Positions 32,876-40,761 of a DNA stretch of 64,000 bases are shown here, piece after piece. Source of the stretch: Paramagnetospirillum kuznetsovii. GTDB taxonomy: Bacteria; Pseudomonadota; Alphaproteobacteria; Rhodospirillales; Magnetospirillaceae. The stretch's first letter is position 1. Each line of letters starts with the position of its first letter. A program made the position numbers and the translations under genes. A model generated the notes under the pieces. It was given only the letters and a program-made list of their open reading frames with translations. It did no database searches and was not told the DNA's origin. The DNA is taken from contig NZ_PGTO01000002.1 of the NCBI RefSeq assembly GCF_003284725.1, forward strand, positions 62,001 to 126,000. The letters run 5' to 3'.

Positions 32876-33489
32876 TCCAGCCCCCGCGCCAGGGCGTTGA
32901 CCGCCGCCGCCGCCATGGCGCTGCCGCCGCGCCGCCCCGTCAGGGCCACATGGGGCAAGCCGGAGGCGATCAATGCATCCTTGCTTTCCACCGCGCCGAC
33001 GAAGCCGACGGCGAAGCCCAGCACCAGGGCCGGTCGGGGGGCGCCCGCCGCCACCAGTTCCAGCAGGCGGAACACGGCGGTGGGCGCGTTGCCGATGGCC
33101 ACCACGGCGCCGTCCAGATGGGGGAGCCATTTGTCCACCGCCAGGGCGGAGCGGGTGGTGGCGGCATCTCGGGCCTCGACGGCGGAGACCTCGCCCAGGG
33201 TGCAGATGACGGAATTGGCGGCGGGGAGATTGCGGCGGATGATGCCGTGGGCGACCATCTCGGCATCCACCAGGATGGGCTTGCCCGCCACGAGTGCGGC
33301 CCGTCCCGCCTGTCCGCCCCCCTCGCTCCACGCCAGATGGGCGACGATGTCGGTCATGCCGCAGGCATGCACCACCCGGATCGCCAGATCGGTCAGATCG
33401 GCGGGAACACGGCCCAACGCGGCCTCGGCCCGGATGGTGGCGAAGCTTTGGGCGTAGATGTCCGCCGGGCTCTTGATCCAGCCGGTCAC
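32872..33489 (-). CDS. cobH: Precorrin-8X methylmutase CobH/CbiC
   Basis: Enzyme of 205 aa that moves a methyl group from C11 to C12 to form hydrogenobyrinate or cobyrinate. The catalytic His is probably His41 in IRVVHACGMTD. Other family blocks are ILVDAEMVAHGI, GNAPTAVFRLLEL and GFAVGFVGAVESK. The start is GTG (33489), with no nearby in-frame ATG. It lies nine bases after the cbiX stop and overlaps cobL. Confidence 0.95.
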   Translation of the reverse strand: MTGWIKSPADIYAQSFATIRAEAALGRVPADLTDLAIRVVHACGMTDIVAHLAWSEGGGQAGRAALVAGKPILVDAEMVAHGIIRRNLPAANSVICTLGEVSAVEARDAATTRSALAVDKWLPHLDGAVVAIGNAPTAVFRLLELVAAGAPRPALVLGFAVGFVGAVESKDALIASGLPHVALTGRRGGSAMAAAAVNALARGLE

Positions 33490-33498
33490 GGACGGGCC

Positions 33499-34449
33499 TC
33501 AGTGATCGTGGTGATGATGGTGGCCATGGCCGTGATGATGGCCGTGATCATGGTCATGATGATGGTCGGCGTCGGTGCCGATGCCGCGCACATGGTGGTG
33601 ATGACCGGCCTGAACCGCGCCGACGCTGGCCTCGTAGCCCACCACCTGTTCGCGATACTTGCACAGCTGGCAATTCATCTGGGGCTGGCCGTCCAGGATC
33701 TCGCCCACCCGCTCGATGAAGCTGTCGATCACCAAAGGGTGATCGTTGAGATAGGGCGCCTTGAGGAACTCGATGCCGGGATTGGCCTGGGCGCAGGCGT
33801 CGGTCCAGTCGTAGATGCGCTTGACCAGGATGCCGGTGAACAGGAAATAGGGGAAGACGACGACCCGCTTGTAGCCCAGCTTGACGCAGCGCTCCAACGC
33901 CTGATCCACCAGGGGATAGGCGACGCCGGAAAAGCCGATCTCGGCCCAGCCGAACCCCATGCCTTCCCACAGCATGCGCGCCACCTTGGCGATATTGGAA
34001 TTGGCGTCGGGGTCGTTGGTGCCGCGCCCCACCACCAGCAGCAAGGTATCCTTGCGCTCGACCGTGTTGGGGCTGGCGGCCTCGGCTTCCTCGATACGGG
34101 CGGTGGCGGCCTTCAGCAGCTTGGGGGCGATAGCCAGTTCGCGGCCATAGCGGACGTCCAGGCCGGGATTGGCGGCGGCGAAGGAGTTGATCTCCCACGG
34201 CAGGTCGTTCTTGACGTGACCGGCGGCGAACAGCATGCCCGGCACCGCCAGGATGCGCGACACGCCCTTGTCGCGCAGCGCGTCGAGACCGGTCTTGATG
34301 ATGGGCTTGGCGAATTCCAGGAAACCGCTTTCCACCTCGTACTGGGGCAGTCTGCGCTTCAAATGGGCAGCCAGGGTGTTGAACTCCCGCACCGCGTCCA
34401 CGTCGCGGCTGCCGTGGCCGCACAGCATCACACCGATCTTTTCCGACAT
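33499..34449 (-). CDS. cbiX: Sirohydrochlorin cobaltochelatase CbiX (long form, His-rich tail)
   Basis: ATP-independent class II chelatase of 316 aa that inserts Co2+ into sirohydrochlorin, the early-cobalt step. The N-terminus has GVMLCGHGSRD with the metal-binding His, then VPGMLFAAGHVKNDLPWEI with the second active-site region; LLLVVGRGTNDPDANSN starts the second half. Near the C-terminus QMNCQLCKYR fits the MxCxxC Fe-S motif described for Bacillus CbiX. The last about 36 residues hold 19 His, likely a metal store. It leads cobH, cobL, cobI and cbiG-cobJ. No cobalamin riboswitch is visible in the 103 bases upstream. Confidence 0.93.
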   Translation of the reverse strand: MSEKIGVMLCGHGSRDVDAVREFNTLAAHLKRRLPQYEVESGFLEFAKPIIKTGLDALRDKGVSRILAVPGMLFAAGHVKNDLPWEINSFAAANPGLDVRYGRELAIAPKLLKAATARIEEAEAASPNTVERKDTLLLVVGRGTNDPDANSNIAKVARMLWEGMGFGWAEIGFSGVAYPLVDQALERCVKLGYKRVVVFPYFLFTGILVKRIYDWTDACAQANPGIEFLKAPYLNDHPLVIDSFIERVGEILDGQPQMNCQLCKYREQVVGYEASVGAVQAGHHHHVRGIGTDADHHHDHDHGHHHGHGHHHHHDH

Positions 34450-34552
34450 CGCGCCTGGTCCTTGCCTCTGAGCGTACCGGCTGGTCCATGCCTCCGGCCG
34501 ATGAGGAGCGGACTATAGGCGGGAGGGCCGCTCCGATGCCAGTCCAAATATC

Positions 34553-36133
34553 TCAGACCGGGAAGGTGACGATGACCACCGTCCCGCCGTCGCGCGACAC
34601 CGCCGACTTACCGTTCAACTGGCGGGTCAGGGCCTTGATCAGGCTGAGGCCGATGCCTTTTTCCGGTCGCTCGGGCAGTCCGATTCCGTCGTCGCGGATC
34701 GAAAAATGCCATTCCGAGTCGTCGCGGGCCAGGGAGATGGAGACCACGCCCGCCCGTCCATCGGGGAAGGCATGCTTCAGGGCGTTGGCCAGGGCTTCAT
34801 TGGCCAACATGCCAAGCGGTACCGCCCGCTCCAACTCCATGGTTCCCGACACATCCACCTGGACGGTGACGCCGCCCTTGCGCGACGAGAAGCCACCGAC
34901 CAAGGCCTCGGCCAGACGGCCGAAATAGACCCCCAAATCGACGTTGGCGGCCATGTTGTTTTCGTAGAGGGTCTGGTGCACCAGGCCCATGGAGGAGATG
35001 CGGTCCAAGGCATCCTTGAGGGTGTCGCGGGCCGCCTTGTCCTTCACATGCAGCAACTGCATGGTCAGCAGGCTGGAAATGACCTGAAGGTTGTTCTTGA
35101 CCCGGTGGTGGACCTCCTGGAACAGGACGTCCTTTTCCTCCAGGGCTTCGGTCAGCTCCACCGCTTTGTGCTCCATGGAGCGCAGCAGGCGGCTTTCGTG
35201 CCGCAGGCTCTCATTGGTGACGGCGGCCAGGGCCAGCAGCAGCAAAATCGCCCCCGCGAACAGGGTGGCATTGCGCTGGGTGCGCGCCGTCCAATCGCGG
35301 AACACCATGGTGGTGGTCATGCCCGCGGCGATCACCATGTCCAGGTCTGGCAGGCCGCGAAAGGAGATGAGCCGTTCCATTCCGTCGACCACCGAAACGG
35401 AGCGGTAACTGCCGTCCAACGACATGCTGAACTCGGTGAACGGCGGCTTGGAGGTGTCGAAGCGGTACAAGGGCGGCGGCGGCATGGGGTGGCGGGCGAC
35501 CACCACTCCGTCGGTGCCGACCACCAGGAAGATGCTGCCCAGATCCGGTTGCTGCATGGAGTGGAACAGATCGTTGAAATAGGCGGCATCGATCAGGATT
35601 TCGGCGATGCCACTCACTTGGCCGGACCCATTGTGCAATGTGCGGCTGAAGACCACCAGATGGTCGGGTTGAAGCCGCTCGTCCAGGATGGCGCTGGTGA
35701 TGGTCTTGCCCGGGTGGTTCAGGGCCTTGGCCGCCCGCTCGCGCAGGCCGAAGACGCAGGCGGGCAGATCGCGGTGCTCGGAACTCGCCGCCAGATTGCC
35801 TTGCGAGTCATGGATGCAGGCCGACATGCCGCGTGGAACGGCGGCGACAATGCCGTCCAGCCAGCGGCGGTTCTGTTCCGACAGCTTCGCCTTCGTCACC
35901 GAGGAGGCGCCGAGCCGGTCTTCGATCCGCAGCAAATGGGCCTCGGCATCGGAATGAATGCCGCGAAGGCTGGATTCCAGCAGGCGCGCCGAGACGGCGA
36001 GATCCTGCCGCCAGTCCTCCAGGGTCGCTTGATGATCATACCAAGTGATGGAGACCAGACCGATACTGCCACCCAGCAGACTCAGCACGCCAACGAGGGC
36101 CAGCAGCAGCTTTGGGCGCGGCAGGCCGACCAC
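34553..36133 (-). CDS. Membrane sensor histidine kinase, HisKA_2 type, in the cobalamin cluster
   Basis: Kinase of 526 aa. A membrane helix at about 9-30 and another at about 288-306 flank a periplasmic sensor with a Cache/PAS-like layout. The phosphoacceptor His is in EVHHRVKNNLQVISSLLTMQ (near 340), the HisKA_2 type. HATPase boxes are NEALANALKHAF and IRDDGIGLP, then GIGLSLIKAL. The start is GTG 36133, three bases after the cobT stop, so it is coupled to cobT. No response regulator is adjacent. Kinases of this group often phosphorylate stand-alone regulators. Its place between cobT and cbiX is unusual. Confidence 0.88.
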   Translation of the reverse strand: MVGLPRPKLLLALVGVLSLLGGSIGLVSITWYDHQATLEDWRQDLAVSARLLESSLRGIHSDAEAHLLRIEDRLGASSVTKAKLSEQNRRWLDGIVAAVPRGMSACIHDSQGNLAASSEHRDLPACVFGLRERAAKALNHPGKTITSAILDERLQPDHLVVFSRTLHNGSGQVSGIAEILIDAAYFNDLFHSMQQPDLGSIFLVVGTDGVVVARHPMPPPPLYRFDTSKPPFTEFSMSLDGSYRSVSVVDGMERLISFRGLPDLDMVIAAGMTTTMVFRDWTARTQRNATLFAGAILLLLALAAVTNESLRHESRLLRSMEHKAVELTEALEEKDVLFQEVHHRVKNNLQVISSLLTMQLLHVKDKAARDTLKDALDRISSMGLVHQTLYENNMAANVDLGVYFGRLAEALVGGFSSRKGGVTVQVDVSGTMELERAVPLGMLANEALANALKHAFPDGRAGVVSISLARDDSEWHFSIRDDGIGLPERPEKGIGLSLIKALTRQLNGKSAVSRDGGTVVIVTFPV

Positions 36134-36135
36134 GC

Positions 36136-38046
36136 TCAGCGCCCCCCTCGGCGGCCGTCCTCGTCGTCGAACAGCGCGGTCAATTGGCGCATCATGGTGC
36201 CGCCCAGATCCTCGGCATCCATGATGGTGACGGCGCGGCGGTAATAGCGGGTGACGTCATGGCCGATGCCGATGGCCACCAGTTCCACCGGCGAGCGGTT
36301 CTCGATGAAGGCGATGACGTCGCGCAGATGCTTTTCCAGGGTATTGCCCGGATTGGCCGACAGGGTGGAATCGTCCACCGGCGCGCCGTCGGAGATGACC
36401 ATCAGGATGCGCCGCTGCTCCGAACGCGCGATCAGCCTCTCATGGGCCCACAGCAACGCCTCGCCGTCGATATTCTCCTTCAGGATTCCTTCGCGCAGCA
36501 TCAGGCCGAGATTGCGCCGCACCCGGCGCCACGGCGCGTCGGCGCCCTTGTAGACGATATGGCGCAGGTCGTTGAGGCGGCCGGGATTGACCGGCTTGCC
36601 CTCGGACTGCCACTTCTCGCGGGCCTGGCCGCCCTTCCAGGCCTTGGTGGTGAAGCCCAGTACCTCGACCTTGACGCCGCAGCGTTCCAGGGTGCGGGCC
36701 AGCAGGTCGGCGCTCATGGCGGCCACCGTGATGGGCCGTCCGCGCATGGAGCCGGAATTGTCGATCAGCAGCGAGACCACGGTATCGCGGAAATTGGTCT
36801 CCTTCTCGATCTTGAAGGACAGCGAATGCATGGGATTGGCGACGATGCGGGCCAGCCGTCCGGCATCCAGGATGCCTTCCTCCAGATCGAAATCCCACGA
36901 CCGCGTCTGCTGCGCCATCAATTTGCGTTGCAGCCGGTTGGCCAGTTTGGAGACCACGCCCTGAAGATGGGCCATCTGGTTGTCCAACTGATGGCGCAGG
37001 CGGGTCAGTTCGTCGGAATCGCACAGATCCTCGGCGGTGACGATCTGGTCGAAAGCGGTGGTATAGGGCTGGTAGGGCCGCTCGAAGGCGGCGGAATTGG
37101 ACAACTGCTCCTGATGCTCGCGCGACGGGCCGCCCGCCTCCTCGGTTCCGGCGCCCAGCAGGGTGATGTCGTCGCCGTCGTCCAGCCCGTCCTGCTCGCC
37201 GCTGGCCTCTGAGGAACCGGGCGCCTGGGTCTCGCCGTCCTGCTGCTGGTCCTGGCCTTCGCCGTCGCCGTCCTGCTGTTCGCCGCTGGAGGCGGAATCC
37301 TGGGCCTGCTGGCCCTCTTCCGAATCCTCGCTGTCCTGGCTGTCGTCGGACGGATCGACGCCCAGGTCCAACTGGTAGAGCAGATCCTGCAACCCCCTGG
37401 AAAAGGCGTCCTGGTCGCCCAGCAGATCCTTCAGGCGATCGAGGGTGGCACCGGCCTTGGCCTCCACCTCGTCGCGCCACAGGTCCACGGCGGCCTTGGC
37501 CGATGGCGGCGGGGCCAGACCGGCGAAGCGCTCCCGCGCGATCAGGCGCATGACCTCGGCCAGCGAGACCTGTTCGCGGCGGACGGCGCGGTCCAGTCCC
37601 TCGGCGCGGGCGCGCTGTTCCAGCACCTCGGCGATATTGGCGGCGACACCGGCCATGCGCCGCGCGCCCAACGCCTCGACCCGGGCCAGTTCCACCATCT
37701 CGTAGACCTTGCGCGCCTCGGGCAATTGCGGCATGCGCCGGGCATGCACGCCGTCGTCGTGATAGCGCAGGCGCAGTCCGATGGCGTCGGCGGTGCCGCG
37801 CAGGCGGGCGAGATCGGCGGCGAGGATGGTGCGCGGCGGCGACGGCAGCCGGATCTCGGCGCCACGCACCGAGCCGTTGCCCGCGGCATAGGCGACGTCG
37901 AGATCCATGCGGCCGGAAATGGCCTTGAGCGCGGCCGCCGTCGTCCGGCGGATCAGATCGCCGGGGGTTTCGTCTCGTTCGGTGCCGTTGCCGGGGGAGT
38001 TCCGGTCCAAGATGAAAGTCCTCTGACGGGGTTCAAAATCAACCAT
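36136..38046 (-). CDS. cobT: Aerobic cobaltochelatase subunit CobT
   Basis: Large subunit (about 636 aa) of the ATP-dependent CobNST chelatase, which inserts cobalt into hydrogenobyrinate a,c-diamide. It has an N-terminal helical region, a long acidic Gln/Asp/Glu/Ser-rich linker (about 230-310) typical of CobT, and a C-terminal von Willebrand A domain with the MIDAS motif [14 protein letters not shown] 38046 is used, but TTG 38010 has the better ribosome-binding site (AGAGGA) and would remove 12 residues. Readings further upstream enter a palindromic repeat. It is downstream of cobS, its AAA+ partner. Confidence 0.94.
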   Translation of the reverse strand: MVDFEPRQRTFILDRNSPGNGTERDETPGDLIRRTTAAALKAISGRMDLDVAYAAGNGSVRGAEIRLPSPPRTILAADLARLRGTADAIGLRLRYHDDGVHARRMPQLPEARKVYEMVELARVEALGARRMAGVAANIAEVLEQRARAEGLDRAVRREQVSLAEVMRLIARERFAGLAPPPSAKAAVDLWRDEVEAKAGATLDRLKDLLGDQDAFSRGLQDLLYQLDLGVDPSDDSQDSEDSEEGQQAQDSASSGEQQDGDGEGQDQQQDGETQAPGSSEASGEQDGLDDGDDITLLGAGTEEAGGPSREHQEQLSNSAAFERPYQPYTTAFDQIVTAEDLCDSDELTRLRHQLDNQMAHLQGVVSKLANRLQRKLMAQQTRSWDFDLEEGILDAGRLARIVANPMHSLSFKIEKETNFRDTVVSLLIDNSGSMRGRPITVAAMSADLLARTLERCGVKVEVLGFTTKAWKGGQAREKWQSEGKPVNPGRLNDLRHIVYKGADAPWRRVRRNLGLMLREGILKENIDGEALLWAHERLIARSEQRRILMVISDGAPVDDSTLSANPGNTLEKHLRDVIAFIENRSPVELVAIGIGHDVTRYYRRAVTIMDAEDLGGTMMRQLTALFDDEDGRRGGR

Positions 38047-38050
38047 CCGC

Positions 38051-38125
38051 TTCGTCATTCCCGCGAAAGCGGGAGTCCATGTGTCCGTCCCCACCATGGA
38101 CCCCCGCCTGCGCGGGGGTGACGAA
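38051..38125. repeat. Intergenic palindrome, family E, between cobS and cobT
   Basis: The left arm (38051-38080, TTCGTCATTCCCGCGAAAGC...) and the right arm (38096-38125, ...GCGCGGGGGTGACGAA) form an imperfect long hairpin. I recognise it as a type common in proteobacterial intergenic DNA, often mistranslated as ...PAFAGMT. It splits cobS from cobT. Confidence 0.8.
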
Positions 38126-38136
38126 TCAAGCTCAAA

Positions 38137-39138
38137 CTACGCCAGCATCCTCGCCGGTCCTTCCGGCAGATCCTCGCCGAAGCAGCGCTGGTAGTATTCC
38201 GCCAGGATGGGGCGTTCGACCTCGTCGCATTTGTTGAGGAAGGTCACCCGGAAGGCATAGGCGCGGTCGTTGAAGATGCGGGTGTTCTCGGCCCAGGTGA
38301 TGACGGTGCGCGGGCTCATGACGGTGGAGATATCGCCATTCATGAAACCGGCCCGGGTCAGATCGGCCAGCATCACCATCTTGGACACGATATCGCGGCC
38401 CTCGGGTGTGTCGTAATCCCTCAGCTTGCCGACCACGATGGAGCACTCGGCCTCGTGCTCCAGATAGTTCAGGGTGGCGACGATGTTCCAGCGGTCCATC
38501 TGGCCCTGGTTGATCTGTTGGGTGCCGTGATACAGGCCGGTGGTGTCGCCCAGCCCCACCGTATTGGCGGTGGCGAACAGGCGGAAGGCGGCGTGGGGCC
38601 GGATCACCCGGTTCTGATCCAGCAGGGTCAGGCGGCCTTCCACTTCCAGCACCCGCTGAATGACGAACATGACGTCGGGGCGGCCGGCGTCGTATTCGTC
38701 GAACACCAGGGCGCAGGGATGCTGCAAGGCCCAGGGCAGGATGCCTTCGCGGAATTCGGTGATCTGCTTGCCGTCCTTCAGGACGATGGCGTCCTTGCCG
38801 ATCAGGTCGATGCGGCTGATATGGCTGTCCAGATTGACGCGGATGCACGGCCAGTTGAGGCGGGACGCCACCTGCTCGATATGGGTCGACTTGCCGGTGC
38901 CGTGATAGCCCTGGACCATGACGCGGCGATTGAAGGCGAAACCGGCCAGGATGGCCCGCGTGGTGTCGGGATCGAAGCGATAGGCCGGGTCGGCGTCGGG
39001 CACATGCTCGCTGCCCAGGCTGAAGGCGGGCACCATCATGTCGGTGTCGAGGCCGAACATCTCGCGGGCGGAGACTTGGGTATCGGGCAGCGCCAGCGGG
39101 TGGTCCGAGGCGAGCGGGGTCGGTGTCTTGGCGGTCAT
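38137..39138 (-). CDS. cobS: Aerobic cobaltochelatase subunit CobS
   Basis: AAA+ ATPase of 333 aa, the small subunit of the CobNST cobaltochelatase. Walker A is [17 protein letters not shown] (near residue 80), Walker B is [13 protein letters not shown], and sensor-1 lies in [11 protein letters not shown]. The N-terminal [18 protein letters not shown] is characteristic of CobS. It follows the J-domain gene by 15 bases and precedes cobT with the family E palindrome between. CobN is not in this window. Confidence 0.97.
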   Translation of the reverse strand: MTAKTPTPLASDHPLALPDTQVSAREMFGLDTDMMVPAFSLGSEHVPDADPAYRFDPDTTRAILAGFAFNRRVMVQGYHGTGKSTHIEQVASRLNWPCIRVNLDSHISRIDLIGKDAIVLKDGKQITEFREGILPWALQHPCALVFDEYDAGRPDVMFVIQRVLEVEGRLTLLDQNRVIRPHAAFRLFATANTVGLGDTTGLYHGTQQINQGQMDRWNIVATLNYLEHEAECSIVVGKLRDYDTPEGRDIVSKMVMLADLTRAGFMNGDISTVMSPRTVITWAENTRIFNDRAYAFRVTFLNKCDEVERPILAEYYQRCFGEDLPEGPARMLA

Positions 39139-39153
39139 TGATTCATTGTCCGG

Positions 39154-39729
39154 TTACCCAGCGGCCATGCTGGCGCGCAGGGTGTTGTAGGCGTGGTTGA
39201 TGCGTTTGAAGCGCTCTTCCGCTTGCTTGTCGCCGTTGTTGGCGTCGGGGTGGTGGCGTTTGACGAGTTCCTTGTAGCGGGCCTTCAGCATGTCGAAGGT
39301 GATGGAGCCCGAAAGCTCCAGCACCTTCATGGCTTCCTCTTCCGGCGTCGGCGGCATGCGGGCCTTGACGTGGCGGTCCTCGGCCTCCTTGTCCATCAGG
39401 TCGAAGGGGTCGTGCACCGTGAAGGTGAAGCGGCGCGAATTACCCTGCATGCCCAGCGGCCAGGTGGGGCGCTGCCAGGTGGTGTCCCTGCGGGTTTCCG
39501 CCTCGATTTCCTCGGGCCCCATGCCCGCGTAGTAGTTCCAGGCGGAATTGTATTCGCGCACATGGTCCAGGCAGAACCAGTAGTAATCGTTCAGCCGGTC
39601 GCGGGCCTGCGGCGCCCGATATTCGGCGCCGTGCGGGCAGCCGGGATGGTCGCATTGCCGCTGGGACGGCTGCGGGTCGGGGGGCGCGAAACGGGGGCGC
39701 CAGGACTTGCGTGTGCTCGAAGACCTCAT
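39154..39729 (-). CDS. J-domain (DnaJ-like) co-chaperone
   Basis: Protein of about 191 aa with a C-terminal J domain (about 130-188) bearing the DnaK-activating HPD motif in KELVKRHHPDANNGDK. The N-terminal half has CDHPGCPHGAEYRAP and a later Cys-His (FCLDHVREYN), a possible zinc site. A dnaJ-like gene next to cobS/cobT is a recurrent alphaproteobacterial arrangement. It may help assemble the chelatase, but that is inference. ATG 39741 is an alternative start. It is divergent from bolA. Confidence 0.85.
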   Translation of the reverse strand: MRSSSTRKSWRPRFAPPDPQPSQRQCDHPGCPHGAEYRAPQARDRLNDYYWFCLDHVREYNSAWNYYAGMGPEEIEAETRRDTTWQRPTWPLGMQGNSRRFTFTVHDPFDLMDKEAEDRHVKARMPPTPEEEAMKVLELSGSITFDMLKARYKELVKRHHPDANNGDKQAEERFKRINHAYNTLRASMAAG

Positions 39730-39869
39730 CACAGCGGCCATAATGAGTGCTGGAACCAATCAAGGCAAGGCGCCAGACCGGAATATGGCTGAGCCGAATA
39801 TCGGGCCTTGACGCCAGACGTCATTCCCCCCAATTGGGGAGAGCCACGGATGTTTGGAAGGGAATTTTC

Positions 39870-40145
39870 ATGCGCGTCGCGCCGGTCATGCAGAAAAAAC
39901 TGGAAGAGGGGCTGAAGCCCACCCGCCTGGAAATCACCGACGATTCCCATCGTCATGCCGGCCATGCCGGTCACAACGTGGACGGCGAAAGCCATTTCAG
40001 CATCGTGGTGGTGTCGGACGCCTTTACCGGCAAGAGCCGGGTCGATCGCCACCGCATGGTCAACGCCCTGCTGGCCGATGAGCTGGCCGGGCGGGTTCAT
40101 GCCATGGCGCTGACGACGCTGACGCCAGCGGAAGAAAAGCGGTAG
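39870..40145 (+). CDS. bolA: BolA family protein
   Basis: Protein of 91 aa with the BolA/IbaG fold: MQKKLEEGLKPTRLEITDDSHRHAGHAG followed by ESHFSIVVVSDAFTGKSRVDRHRMVNALLADEL, including the conserved HRMVN core and the invariant Cys/His region (His-rich here: HRHAGHAGH). BolA proteins bind monothiol glutaredoxins and take part in Fe-S cluster trafficking and stress morphology. AAGGGA precedes the ATG. It is divergent from the J-domain gene and converges on the toxin gene. Confidence 0.92.
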   Translation: MRVAPVMQKKLEEGLKPTRLEITDDSHRHAGHAGHNVDGESHFSIVVVSDAFTGKSRVDRHRMVNALLADELAGRVHAMALTTLTPAEEKR

Positions 40146-40155
40146 CGGTTCGCCG

Positions 40156-40485
40156 TCAGTCCGCGAGACCCATGACGAAGGCGATGGCCATGTCGAGCCG
40201 GACGATTTCATCGGTGGTCAGACGGCCGATGACCTGCCCGATCCTGTCCCGCCGGATGGTGACGGGCTTGTCGGCCATGATCTGGGATCGCTCGCGCAAG
40301 CCGTTGCCCGCGCGCGGCTCGACGGTCACCCGGAAGTCCGGGGCCTCCACCAACTCGGATGTCATCTGACAGACGACCACCGAGGAATGGCGTGGTGGAA
40401 AAGCATCGGTCTGGACGATCACCGCCGGGCGGGGTTTCCCGTAATCTCCCGCCACGGCCACGACGACGACGTCACCGCGACGCAT
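40156..40485 (-). CDS. MazF/PemK-like toxin
   Basis: Protein of 109 aa of the PemK/MazF endoribonuclease toxin family: the opening MRRGDVVVVAVAGDYGKPRPAVIVQ, with the GDxxxxxxxGxxGKxRPA-type loop, then VVCQMTSEL and a C-terminal region ending RLTTDEIVRLDMAIAFVMGL. Its ATG lies inside the antitoxin gene (14-base overlap), as expected for a coupled toxin-antitoxin pair. The role would be sequence-specific mRNA cleavage when the antitoxin is degraded. Confidence 0.85.
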   Translation of the reverse strand: MRRGDVVVVAVAGDYGKPRPAVIVQTDAFPPRHSSVVVCQMTSELVEAPDFRVTVEPRAGNGLRERSQIMADKPVTIRRDRIGQVIGRLTTDEIVRLDMAIAFVMGLAD

Positions 40486-40690
40486 CGTCGGCCGTGTCGA
40501 ATTCGGATACGTGCTCGATCCAGTCCATCGCCTCGCTCTCGGAGGTCGGCGACAACCGCTCGACCTGCTTGGCGATCCGGAGTTTGGTTATCTCCGCCCG
40601 TGCGTCGGGAACCACAAGGCGAACCTCCCGCAGGCCTTCCGCTCGGCGCCGTGCGCGCATCATCCTCATTCGTTCCGCGGTGGTGGCCAT
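40472..40690 (-). CDS. MazE-like antitoxin
   Basis: Protein of 72 aa, basic at the N-terminus (MATTAERMRMMRARRRAEGLREVRLVVPD) and acidic at the C-terminus (ESEAMDWIEHVSEFDTADD), the classic layout of a DNA-binding head and toxin-neutralising tail in an antitoxin. It matches the group annotated as antitoxin MazE family. It precedes and overlaps the toxin gene and presumably autoregulates the pair. Confidence 0.82.
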   Translation of the reverse strand: MATTAERMRMMRARRRAEGLREVRLVVPDARAEITKLRIAKQVERLSPTSESEAMDWIEHVSEFDTADDASR

Positions 40691-40761
40691 GATCGCTCCC
40701 TGGCATGACGCATCATGGGACGAGCGTAACGCGTGACGGGCGGGCGTTTCAAGTGCCTTGG

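Noticed and set aside
34450-34552. Possible cobalamin riboswitch before cbiX
   Set aside because: The 103 bases are short for the element and I could not find a convincing B12 box or the conserved core on the minus strand. The gap before cobD (8722-8774) is also too short.
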